Shown here: positions 8,430 to 17,421 of the stretch, one piece after another | Layout of the letters: every line of letters begins with the position of its first letter | How positions within the stretch are numbered: position 1 is the first letter of the stretch | NCBI RefSeq assembly: GCF_900100495.1 | Contig: NZ_FNCT01000006.1 | Location: forward strand, 1-64,000 | Length of the DNA: 64,000 nucleotides | Direction of reading: 5' to 3' | Origin: Pseudomonas benzenivorans | Lineage (GTDB): Bacteria; Pseudomonadota; Gammaproteobacteria; Pseudomonadales; Pseudomonadaceae | The notes under the pieces: generated by a model | Told to the model about the DNA's origin: nothing | Seen by the model: the letters and a program-made list of their open reading frames with translations, nothing else | Database searches by the model: none | Program-made: the position numbers and the translations under genes

Positions 8430-9812
8430 ATGAGCGACACGATCAAGACATTGAGCGAAAAAGTACGGGGCCGCGTCATCACCCCGTCGGACTCCGACTA
8501 CGACGACGCGCGCGCCGTCTACAACGCCATGCACGACCGCAGACCCCGCGCCGTCATCCAGTGCCTGGACGCGGCCGACGTGATGGCCGTGGTCGCCGCC
8601 GCCCGCGAGGGTGGCCTCGACCTGGCGATCCGTGGCGGCGGCCACAGCGTTCCCGGCTTCGGCACGGTGGACGACGGGCTGGTCATCGACCTGTCGCGGA
8701 TGAAGTACGTGCGGGTCGACCCGGTCAAGAAGGTCGCCCGGGTCGGCGGCGGCGCGACCCTGGGTGATGTCGACCATGCGACCTACCCGTTCGGCCTGGC
8801 CGCGCCCGGCGGGATCATCTCGACCACCGGGGTGGGTGGCCTGACGCTGGGCGGCGGCATCGGCTACCTGACCCGCAGCTGCGGCCTCTCCATCGACAAC
8901 CTGCTGTCGGCCGACGTCGTGCTGGCCGATGGCCGGCAGGTCACCGCGAGCGACTACCAGCACGAGGATCTGTTCTGGGCCCTGCGCGGCGGAGGCGGCA
9001 ACTTCGGTGTGGTCACCAGCTTCGAGTTCCAGCTCCACGAGGTCGGCGACGTCGTCGGCGGCCCGCTGTTCTATGAGTTCGACGATGCCGCGGCGGTGCT
9101 GCAGTGCTACCGCGAATTCATTGCGCAGGCGCCCGAACAGCTCGGCTGCTTCTTCGGCTGGCAGATCGCCCCGCCGCTGCCGTTCATCCCGAAGGACCGG
9201 GTCGGGGAGCTGTTCTGCGTGTTGGTCACCTGCTGGAACGGTCCGCACCAGGAGGCCGAGCGCGTGCTCCGGCCGCTGCGCGACGTCGCCGAAGTGAAGG
9301 CGCAGCAGGTCGGCGTCATGCCGTTCCCGGCCCTGCAGAGCGCCTTCGACGGCATGGTGCCGAAGGGCATGCAGCATTACTGGAAGGCGGACTTCATCAG
9401 CGAACTGACCGACGCGGCGATCGCCGCCCACATCGAGTACGGCCGGAAGACCCCGCACATCAGCTCGAGCATGCACCTGCACCCGATCAACGGTGCGGCG
9501 CAACGGGTCGGCGCCAATGAGACCGCCTTCGGTCACCGCGACAAGAACTTTGCCCCGGTCATCGTCGGAATCTGGTCGGACCCGGCCGACAACGCGGCCA
9601 ACATCCAGTGGGTGAAGGACTACTACGCCGCGATCCATCCGCACTCGGGCAGCGAGGGCGGCTACATCAACTTCATGTCCGGCGACGACGCTCAGCGCGC
9701 GCCCGCCAATTACGGCGCCAACTACCAGCGGCTGGCCGCGGTGAAGGCGAGCTACGACCCGGACAACCTGTTCCACATCAACCAGAACATCGCTCCGGCG
9801 ATCTCCGATTAG
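8430..9812 (+). CDS. FAD-linked oxidoreductase (berberine-bridge/BBE-like)
   Basis: 460 residues with an FAD_binding_4 domain (about 37-205) and a C-terminal BBE motif (YQRLAAVKASYDPDNLFHIN). His72 in RGGGHS is the residue that normally forms the 8-alpha covalent link to FAD. The second, cysteinyl link of bicovalent enzymes is absent: the equivalent stretch is STTGVGGLTLGGG (131-143) with no Cys. Relatives oxidise sugars, alkaloids or polyketide intermediates using O2. GGAGG sits 8 nt before the start. It lies 72 bp downstream of the SARP-type regulator and 15 bp before the DUF1326 gene, giving a probable three-gene operon. The substrate is unknown. Confidence 0.9.
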   Translation: MSDTIKTLSEKVRGRVITPSDSDYDDARAVYNAMHDRRPRAVIQCLDAADVMAVVAAAREGGLDLAIRGGGHSVPGFGTVDDGLVIDLSRMKYVRVDPVKKVARVGGGATLGDVDHATYPFGLAAPGGIISTTGVGGLTLGGGIGYLTRSCGLSIDNLLSADVVLADGRQVTASDYQHEDLFWALRGGGGNFGVVTSFEFQLHEVGDVVGGPLFYEFDDAAAVLQCYREFIAQAPEQLGCFFGWQIAPPLPFIPKDRVGELFCVLVTCWNGPHQEAERVLRPLRDVAEVKAQQVGVMPFPALQSAFDGMVPKGMQHYWKADFISELTDAAIAAHIEYGRKTPHISSSMHLHPINGAAQRVGANETAFGHRDKNFAPVIVGIWSDPADNAANIQWVKDYYAAIHPHSGSEGGYINFMSGDDAQRAPANYGANYQRLAAVKASYDPDNLFHINQNIAPAISD

Positions 9813-9827
9813 AGGAGGATCGACGAA

Positions 9828-10496
9828 ATGACCGATCAATGGCTGTTCAAGAGCGAAACCTACGACAACTGCAACTGCGCGATGAACTGTGGCTGTCAGT
9901 TCAACCTGCCGAGTACCCACGGCTATTGCCAGTCGGCCTTCGTCGGCACCCTCGTCGAAGGCCATTTCAACGCTACGCCGCTCGCCGGGCTGAACTGGGC
10001 CGCACTGTACAAGTGGCCCGGCGAGATCAAGGACGGAAACGGAAAGCGCCAGATCGTCATCGACGAACGGGCGGATGAGGCGCAACGGGTCGCCCTGGAA
10101 ACCATCATCTCGGGCGCGGCCTGCGCACCACTGAGCAATTTGTTCGCGGTATTCGCGTCCACCTGCTCGGAATCTTGCGCGACCTTGTTCCTGCCGATTC
10201 ATCTCGAAGCGGACCTGGAGCGCAGAACCGCAAGCGTGGAGATACCCGGCCTGATGCAGAGCAGCGGCCGGCCGCTGATCAACGAGTTCAATGGCGAGCC
10301 GTTCCACATTGCGCTGGCGCGTCCCAGCGGCAGTTTCGAGTTCACCTACGCGGAAATCGGATTGGGCACGACCTCGGTGACGGGCGACATGGCGATGGCG
10401 TACGGAGATTCATGGGCGCATTGGTGTGTTCACCACTTCGACCAGAACGGCCTGGCCCGCGAACGGTCGAGGCTCACGGCATGGCTTGGCACATGA
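9828..10496 (+). CDS. DUF1326 domain-containing protein
   Basis: 222 residues with the family's N-terminal cysteine cluster: Cys15, Cys17, Cys21 and Cys23 in NCNCAMNCGC, plus Cys34. A second Cys-containing helix follows (FASTCSESCATLF). The pattern suggests metal binding, but no activity is established. From memory, DUF1326 genes are usually followed by a DUF2182 membrane protein; none is present here. The start is preceded by GAGGAGG, and the gene is 15 bp after the FAD oxidoreductase, so the two are almost certainly cotranscribed. It may be a cofactor or metal partner of the oxidase (inference). Confidence 0.85.
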   Translation: MTDQWLFKSETYDNCNCAMNCGCQFNLPSTHGYCQSAFVGTLVEGHFNATPLAGLNWAALYKWPGEIKDGNGKRQIVIDERADEAQRVALETIISGAACAPLSNLFAVFASTCSESCATLFLPIHLEADLERRTASVEIPGLMQSSGRPLINEFNGEPFHIALARPSGSFEFTYAEIGLGTTSVTGDMAMAYGDSWAHWCVHHFDQNGLARERSRLTAWLGT

Positions 10497-10595
10497 GTTC
10501 ACCTCAGGCGCACGGGGAGCTCCGCAGTCGAGACGGGGAAGGAGGGGCTCTCGTTCTTGCAAGTGACGGGGGCCCCGGCGAATCAAGGCAGCCGG

Positions 10596-10676
10596 TTGCC
10601 CGTGGTGCGCGCAGCGCACCCTCCACAGCCAGCAACAGCAGCTACTCGAGCGATGGATCATCGCGAGACAGTACAC
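10596..10676. repeat. Degenerate half of the CTAG-type miniature inverted-repeat element
   Basis: The stretch from GGTTGCCCGTGGTGCGC through GCGCACCCTCCACAG to ATCGCGAGACAGTACACAAG matches, with substitutions, the right half of the element at 46550-46714 (GGTTGTCAGAGGTGCGC to TTGCGAGACAGCACACTAG). The left half is not found. It lies just after the SARP/FAD/DUF1326 cluster and could mark the right margin of the acquired segment. Confidence 0.6.
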
Positions 10677-10700
10677 AAGCGGCGCTTGCCGACCCCACGG

Positions 10701-11858
10701 CTACCCCCCTATCGCCGCCAGCGCCTGCTGCAGGTCGCGGCGCAGGTCCTCGACATGCTCGATGCCCACCGACAGGCGCACCAGGTTGTCGCCGATGCCG
10801 AGCTGCGCGCGGCGTTCGGCGGGGATGGAGGCGTGGGTCATCTTGGCCGGCAGGCTGATCAGGCTTTCCACCCCACCCAGGCTCTCGGCCAGGGTGAACA
10901 GCTGGGTGGCCTCGAGGAAGCGCCGGGCGCCCTCGCCGTCGCTGGCGAGATACAGGCTGATCAGGCCGCCGGCGCCGCGCATCTGCCGAGTCGCCAGCTG
11001 ATGCTGCGGGTGGCTGGGCAGGCCGGGATAGAGCACCGAGGCGACCTGGGGCTGGTGCTGCAGCCAGGCGGCCAGCTCGCCGGCGTTGGCGACGTGGCGT
11101 TGCAGGCGCAGCGCCAGGGTGCGCATGCCGCGCAGGCAGAGGAAGCTGGAGAAGGGATCGAGGATGGCGCCCACCGAGTTCTGCAGGAAGGCCAGGCGCT
11201 CGGCCAGCTCGGGGCGGTCGGCGATGGCCACCAGCCCGGCGATCACGTCGGAGTGGCCGTTGAGGTACTTGGTCGCCGAATGCACGACGATGTCGAAGCC
11301 GTGCTCCAGAGGCCGCTGCAGGTAGGGCGAGGCGAAGGTGTTGTCGGCCACGGTGAGGATGCCGCGGGCGCGGCCGAGCTGGCCGACCTGGGCCAGATCG
11401 CAGAGTTTCAGGGTCGGGTTGGTCGGCGTCTCGACCCAGATCATCCGCGTCTCGGGCCTGAGCGCGGCGGCCAGGGTGGCGGCGTCGGCGTCGGCCGGCA
11501 CGTAGCTGACCTGCAACCCGGCGCTGGGCTTGCGCACCCGCTCGAACAGGCGGTAGGTGCCGCCGTAGAGGTCGTCCACCGCGACTATGTGGCTGTTCGC
11601 CGGCAGCAGTTCCAGCACCGTGGCGCAGGCCGCCAGGCCGGAGGCGAAGGCATAGCCGTGGGCGCCGCCCTCCAGCTCGGCGATGGCGCGCTCCAACGCC
11701 TGGCGCGTGGGGTTCTGGCTGCGCCCGTATTCGTAGCCGGCATGCACGCCCGGCGATTGCTGGCGGAAGGTCGAGGTGGCGTAGATCGGTGGCATCACCG
11801 CGCCGGTCCAGTCCGGCTCGTAGCCGGCGTGCACGGTCAGGGTTTCGAATTCGCTCAT
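10701..11858 (-). CDS. Cystathionine gamma-lyase (Cys/Met metabolism PLP enzyme)
   Basis: A fold-type I PLP enzyme of 385 residues. The Schiff-base lysine is Lys197 in HSATKYLNGHSD, with the family blocks YGRSQNPT (phosphate cup) and ETPTNPT. The ATG at 11858 is chosen over an upstream ATG because AGGAG lies 6 nt before it and the family N-terminus starts there. The family also includes cystathionine gamma-synthase. The adjacent cystathionine beta-synthase favours the lyase role: cystathionine to cysteine, 2-oxobutyrate and ammonia in reverse transsulfuration. It lies downstream of that gene on the same strand with a gap of about 245 bp containing REP-like text. Confidence 0.88.
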   Translation of the reverse strand: MSEFETLTVHAGYEPDWTGAVMPPIYATSTFRQQSPGVHAGYEYGRSQNPTRQALERAIAELEGGAHGYAFASGLAACATVLELLPANSHIVAVDDLYGGTYRLFERVRKPSAGLQVSYVPADADAATLAAALRPETRMIWVETPTNPTLKLCDLAQVGQLGRARGILTVADNTFASPYLQRPLEHGFDIVVHSATKYLNGHSDVIAGLVAIADRPELAERLAFLQNSVGAILDPFSSFLCLRGMRTLALRLQRHVANAGELAAWLQHQPQVASVLYPGLPSHPQHQLATRQMRGAGGLISLYLASDGEGARRFLEATQLFTLAESLGGVESLISLPAKMTHASIPAERRAQLGIGDNLVRLSVGIEHVEDLRRDLQQALAAIGG

Positions 11859-12103
11859 GTTGGACTCCTGTAAAGGTTGTGCCTGTTCAAAGAGCGGATA
11901 GCCGGCCCGGCTACCCTGCGCTCGCAAGAGCATCGCCCCGGGGCGGGCCTCCTACACAAACCTGGCGTGCCGCGCCCCTGCTTCGTAGCCCGTATGCCAT
12001 CCGCGGCGGTGGCTAGATTCCCCGGATTTCATCCGGGCCAGCGCCTGACAAACGGGGCCAGGCGCCGGATGATGAAGGCCGGTTCGGCGTACCCTCATTC
12101 GAC

Positions 12104-13468
12104 TCAGCGCAGGGTACGGCGCCAGAGGTTGAGCACGTCGCTCTTGGTGATCAGGCCGAGGAAGCGGCCGTTTTCCACGATCAACGCCACATGGCCTTCA
12201 TCGAAGGTCTGCAGCAGGCGCTCCAGCGGCACGTCCGGGTCGAGGGTCTGCAGGTTGCTGACCATCGCCTCGCGCACCGGCAGCTGGAAATGCGCCGGGG
12301 CGTCCTTCACCGCGCGCAGCAGGTCCCATTCGTCGATCAGCCCCACCACCCGGTCGCCGTCCATCACCGGCACCTGGTCGATGTCGTGGAAGCGCATGCG
12401 CCCGTACACCGCCGAGAGGGTCTCGTCGGGCTTGCAGGTGACCGTGGTGCCCTCGTCGTAACGGCGCGCGATCAGGTCGCGCAGGTTGCCCTGCTTGGGC
12501 CGTTCGATCAGGCCCTGGTCGATCATCCAGTAGTCGTTGAACATCTTCGACAGGTACTTGTTGCCGCTATCGCAGACGAAGGTCAGCACCCGCTTGGGAC
12601 TGCTCTGCTCGCGGCAGTAGCGCAAGGCGGCGGCCAGCAGGGTGCCGGACGAGGAGCCAGCCAGCACGCCCTCCTCCTTGAGCAGCAGGCGCGCGGTGTG
12701 CAGGCTCTCGGCATCCGAGATGCGGTAGGCGCGCTTGACCAGGGCGAAGTCGGCGATGGATGGGACGAAGTCCTCGCCGATGCCCTCGACCAGCCAGCTG
12801 CCGGCCGTGCCGAAGTGGCCGGTCTCCACGTAGTCGGCCAGCACCGAGCCTTCGGGGTCGGCCAGGACCATCTCGAGCTGCGGCGCCACCTTCTGGAAGA
12901 AATGGGTCAGGCCGCCGAGGGTGCCGCCCGAGCCGACGCCGACCACCACCGCATCGACGCGCTGCTCCATCTGCCGCCAGATCTCCGGGCCGGTGCCGCT
13001 CTCGTGGGCCCAGGCGTTGGCCGGGTTGTTGAACTGGTCGATGTAGAAGGCCCCCGGGGTCTGCGCGGCGATGCTGCGCGCCAGGTCCTGGTAGTAGTCG
13101 GGATGGCCCTTGCCGACGTCCGAGCGGGTCAGGCGTACCTCGGCGCCGAGGGCCTTGAGGTGGAAGATCTTCTCGCGGCTCATCTTGTCCGGCACCACCA
13201 GCAGCATGCGGTAGCCCTTCTGCGCGGCGACCAGGGCCAGACCCAGGCCGGTGTTGCCGGCGGTGGCCTCGACGATGGTGCCGCCGGGCTGCAGCTCGCC
13301 GCTTTTCTCCGCGGCCTCGATCATGGTCAGGGCGATGCGGTCCTTGATCGAGCCGCCGGGGTTCTGGTTTTCCAGTTTGACGAACAACTGGCAGAGGCCA
13401 GTGTCGAGGTGAGTCAGTGGCAGGATCGGCGTGTTGCCGATCATGTCGAGCAAAGGATTGGTGGGCAT
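12104..13468 (-). CDS. Cystathionine beta-synthase with C-terminal CBS pair
   Basis: 454 residues. An N-terminal fold-type II PLP domain (about 1-320) has the catalytic lysine Lys42 in NPGGSIKDRIA and the substrate loop EATAGNTGLG. Two CBS domains follow (about 335-454), the same layout as bacterial and eukaryotic CBS; O-acetylserine sulfhydrylases lack the CBS pair. It condenses homocysteine with serine to cystathionine. The CBS pair may bind an adenosyl ligand (family knowledge). The start is supported by AGAGG 8 nt upstream. With the gamma-lyase it forms a complete reverse transsulfuration route from methionine to cysteine. Confidence 0.9.
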   Translation of the reverse strand: MPTNPLLDMIGNTPILPLTHLDTGLCQLFVKLENQNPGGSIKDRIALTMIEAAEKSGELQPGGTIVEATAGNTGLGLALVAAQKGYRMLLVVPDKMSREKIFHLKALGAEVRLTRSDVGKGHPDYYQDLARSIAAQTPGAFYIDQFNNPANAWAHESGTGPEIWRQMEQRVDAVVVGVGSGGTLGGLTHFFQKVAPQLEMVLADPEGSVLADYVETGHFGTAGSWLVEGIGEDFVPSIADFALVKRAYRISDAESLHTARLLLKEEGVLAGSSSGTLLAAALRYCREQSSPKRVLTFVCDSGNKYLSKMFNDYWMIDQGLIERPKQGNLRDLIARRYDEGTTVTCKPDETLSAVYGRMRFHDIDQVPVMDGDRVVGLIDEWDLLRAVKDAPAHFQLPVREAMVSNLQTLDPDVPLERLLQTFDEGHVALIVENGRFLGLITKSDVLNLWRRTLR

Positions 13469-13626
13469 GGGCGTGGCCTCTTCTGCAGAGCTGCCGATAC
13501 GGTGCGGTCCAGGCGGCCCGCACACTGGCCGAGGCCCAGGCAACGCCGCACTAGGGCGGAAGGGCCATGCCTTAAGTTATAGCTGGGCCAGCCGCGGATG
13601 GCCCGGCTAGCTGACGCAGGGTGGGC

Positions 13627-13671
13627 CGGGCGGCGATCCGTCGGGCGCCGATCCGCCGGGCGGCGATCCGC
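13627..13671. repeat. Three tandem copies of a 15-bp unit
   Basis: Units CGGGCGGCGATCCGT, CGGGCGCCGATCCGC and CGGGCGGCGATCCGC follow one another with two variable positions. They lie in the gap between the LtaS-like gene and cystathionine beta-synthase, upstream of the latter, inside REP-like GC-rich text. Confidence 0.8.
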
Positions 13672-13744
13672 TTCAGCCCACCGCGACCGCGACAGCACGT
13701 GCCTGCCGGGCTGCGCCTCACTCACTGCCTCGAGGACAGCTCGA

Positions 13745-15835
13745 TCAGTGCTTGTCCGCCCCGCCGTCGCGCACCCCGGCGCTGTTCTCCAGCAGGCTGT
13801 TGGTGGCCATCTGCAGGAAGGCGTCGAGGTTCTTCTGCAGTTCGGGGTCGATAGCGCCGGCAACCCGCTCGGCGTTCGGCTCGGCGCCCAGCCGGTAGTC
13901 GTACAGCCGCGGCGCGAAGTCCTTGGGCTGGATCAGGATCCGCTCGGGGGTGACGATGGCCACGGTCTGGTCGCCACCCGAGGGCTTGATCACGCCGATG
14001 CCGCGGTCGCCGGCCGGCAGGTTGAGCAGGTCGCGGCCCCAGCACTGGTGGCGCACCTCGCCGCCGAGGCGGCCCATGATGGTCGGCACTATGTCGATCT
14101 GGGTGCCGACGGTGTGGTCGACGGCGCCGAACTTCTCCTGGATGCCCGGGGCGATCAGCAGCAGCGGCACGTTGAAGCGGTGCAGGTCCATCTCGGTGAG
14201 CTGCTCGCTGCTGCCGAAGCCGTGGTCGCCGACCACCACGAACAGGGTGTCCTTGAAGTACGGCGCCTGGCGCGCCTGCTCGAAGAACCGGCCGAGCGCC
14301 CAGTCGGCATAGCGCATGGCGGTCAGGTGCTGGTCGGCCGAGCCGTGGCCGCTGACCGGCTCGACCGGCAGGTTCGCCGGCAGCGCATAGGGGGTGTGGT
14401 TGGACAGCGTCTGCAGCAGCGCATAGAAGGGCTTGTCGGCGCCCATGCCGGCCAGCTCGGCTGCACCGCGGTCGAACATGTCCTGGTCGGAGACGCCCCA
14501 GGTCGGGTCCATGAACACCGGATCGACGAAGTCTTCGCGGCCGATGAAGCGGGTCATGCCCTGGTTGCTGAAGAAGCCCGACTGGTTGTCCCACTGGAAA
14601 TTGCCGTTGTAGACGTAGAGGTTGTCGTAGCCGCGGGCGCCGAGCAGTTGCGGCAGGCCGGAGAACTGGTGTGCGCCTTCGGGCATGCGCATCAGGTACT
14701 CGAAGCCCGGCAGGTTGGGGAAGCAGGCCATGGTGGCGAACATGCCCTGGTGGGTGTGGGTGCCGTTGGAGAAGAAGCGGTCGAACAGCAGGCCCTGCTT
14801 GGCCAGCTTGTCGAAGTTCGGCGTGATGTTGGCCGTTGAGCCCAGGGCGCCGACGAAGTGGCCGGCGAAGCTTTCCATGAGGATCACCACCACGTTGCGG
14901 ATCGGCAGGGTGCCGTCGGCCGGCGGGCTGTAGTCGCGGCGGAGGACGGCGCTGGCGCTGTCGACCAGGCTGTCGTGCGGGGTCAGCAGCAGCTTGCGCA
15001 CGCGCTCCAGCGCCTGCTGCTCGGGCATGCTCGACTGCCAGGCGTTGTCGCGATGCGCGGACAGGCTGGCCTGGGCCGCCGAGACCAGGGTCAGGGTGCC
15101 GTTGAGGCCGAGTTGGTTGGCGAACATCGAGTCGGTGGTGTAGGCGTCGCCCCAGCGCAGCGGCGGTCCCTGGCGCAGGTGACCGCGGGCGGCGACCACC
15201 GCCAGCATCAGGCACACGACAAATACGCCTGCGCGCCAGTACCAGGCCGGCGCGCGGTGGCTGTGCACGGTGCTTCGGTGTGCCGGGCTGCTCGGCTGGC
15301 TCAGCTTATCCAGCCGGTGGAACAGCCTGGCCAGCAGCCAGCTGGCAAGCGCCCAGGCGAGCAGGTAGCGGCCCACCGGGAACCCGTGCCAGAGCATGCT
15401 CAGCACGGTATGCGGGTCCTCCTGGAAGTACTGGAACACCAGGCTGTTCAGGCGCTGGTGAAACTCGCGGTAGAAGTCCAGTTCGGAGAGGCCGAGGAAC
15501 AGGGTGATGCTGGCGAAACCCGTCAGCCACAGACGGTGCAGGCCGCGGGCGGCCATCGCGCGCACGCTGAGCAGCGACAGCAGCAACGGAATGCAGGCGT
15601 AGACCACCACCCGCAGGTCGAAGCGCAGGCCGTTGAAGAAGGCCTCGGCAAACGCCGGCGCCGGCGTGGCGCCGATCAGCTCGCGGTTGTAGACCAGCAA
15701 GGCAACCCGTAACAGGGCGTAGATCAGCAGCAGCGCCGAACCACTCAACAGGATGAACAGCAGGTGACTCTTGAGGGTGGGATGAGACAAACGCGACGAG
15801 GACGGCAGGCTGCTCAGGGCATTCGTTTTGACCAT
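13745..15835 (-). CDS. LTA synthase family sulfatase-fold membrane protein
   Basis: 696 residues. The N-terminal third holds about five membrane helices (about 20-215), followed by a periplasmic sulfatase/alkaline-phosphatase-fold domain (about 305-600). Likely metal-site residues are Glu321 in VVVILMESFAG, the Thr359/Thr361 pair in SNGTHTHQG (one is the likely nucleophile) and the VVVGDHGFGS motif. Gram-negative members transfer phosphoglycerol or phosphoethanolamine from phospholipids to periplasmic glucans or lipid A, or have unknown acceptors. The start at 15835 is set by the family N-terminus; its ribosome-binding site is weak. It is transcribed toward the transsulfuration genes but separated by 276 bp. 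Confidence 0.85.
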   Translation of the reverse strand: MVKTNALSSLPSSSRLSHPTLKSHLLFILLSGSALLLIYALLRVALLVYNRELIGATPAPAFAEAFFNGLRFDLRVVVYACIPLLLSLLSVRAMAARGLHRLWLTGFASITLFLGLSELDFYREFHQRLNSLVFQYFQEDPHTVLSMLWHGFPVGRYLLAWALASWLLARLFHRLDKLSQPSSPAHRSTVHSHRAPAWYWRAGVFVVCLMLAVVAARGHLRQGPPLRWGDAYTTDSMFANQLGLNGTLTLVSAAQASLSAHRDNAWQSSMPEQQALERVRKLLLTPHDSLVDSASAVLRRDYSPPADGTLPIRNVVVILMESFAGHFVGALGSTANITPNFDKLAKQGLLFDRFFSNGTHTHQGMFATMACFPNLPGFEYLMRMPEGAHQFSGLPQLLGARGYDNLYVYNGNFQWDNQSGFFSNQGMTRFIGREDFVDPVFMDPTWGVSDQDMFDRGAAELAGMGADKPFYALLQTLSNHTPYALPANLPVEPVSGHGSADQHLTAMRYADWALGRFFEQARQAPYFKDTLFVVVGDHGFGSSEQLTEMDLHRFNVPLLLIAPGIQEKFGAVDHTVGTQIDIVPTIMGRLGGEVRHQCWGRDLLNLPAGDRGIGVIKPSGGDQTVAIVTPERILIQPKDFAPRLYDYRLGAEPNAERVAGAIDPELQKNLDAFLQMATNSLLENSAGVRDGGADKH

Positions 15836-16187
15836 GGGGTTCAGAATCCGGCGGTTAAGCGGTTGGGCTGGAGCGTGCGGTTGCGCCCCTGTTCGGCCAG
15901 CAGACAATGGCCAGGTTCCACGGCGACGATGGACGGCATGGAACGCCGCTGGCGCGGCACCGACTGCAAGCGCCCTGCCGGCTCCGGCTGCGGCCATGCC
16001 AGAGCGGCCACCGCCGGAGCAAGCGCTAGCCCGCGCGGGCACTGCCGATGCGAGTGCATCGCCATCGACTCCTCGACTGCCAGCGGCGCGAAGACCGAAC
16101 GGCGAGAGTGTGCCGAAGCGGATGTGAAAATTTTGTCGAGAAGGCGCGGGCCCGGGGTCCATGGCCGCGGAGCGCTTGCCGGCGGGC

Positions 16188-16214
16188 AGAAAAAAAGGAC
16201 CCGAAGGTCCTTTT
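16188..16214 (-). terminator. Rho-independent terminator of speE
   Basis: On the minus strand AAAAGGACC, a TTCG loop and GGTCCTTTT form a 9-bp stem that runs into a T-run, starting 17 bp after the speE stop codon. The UUCG tetraloop makes it a strong hairpin. Confidence 0.9.
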
Positions 16215-16231
16215 CTCAGTGCGCGGCGAAC

Positions 16232-17092
<861 letters not shown>

Positions 17093-17373
17093 GGGTGTGT
17101 CCCCCGCTGATGCTGAAAATAAGGCTGGTGGATGCGGACGGAAGCAACCGAGGCAGCCCGCCCATGAAGAAAGGCGCGCATTCTACGTCGCCAGGCATGA
17201 CAGGTCGAACCTTGCGCCGCAGGCAGCAGCACTGCTGACCGGCCGTGGCCCGCGCTGCATGGGCGCGGGCACGTGAGTGGTGTATTGCCTAACCCTCTCC
17301 CCAGAGGGGCGAGGGGATCGCTCAGCGCAGGCCGTGCAATCGCGCAACAGGTCGCTGATGCATGGTCGCCCCT

Positions 17374-17401
17374 CAAAAAAACCGGAGCCCGAGGGCTCCG
17401 G
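17374..17401 (-). terminator. Rho-independent terminator after the metzincin-like gene
   Basis: A minus-strand hairpin CCGGAGCCC / GGGCTCCGG is followed by a run of seven T, 20 bp beyond the stop codon at 17422. It closes the two-gene unit read from 20010 and insulates it from speE. Confidence 0.9.
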
Positions 17402-17421
17402 CGCATCTCATGAACAATAGC

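Noticed and set aside
7944..10307. 787-codon frame on the minus strand under the FAD oxidase and DUF1326 genes
   Set aside because: Antisense shadow of three clear plus-strand genes; composition is His/Val/Ala-rich without domains.
13722..15215. Long frames opposite or shifted inside the LtaS-like gene
   Set aside because: Arg/Pro/Gly-rich shadow translations produced by GC-rich codons; no family content.
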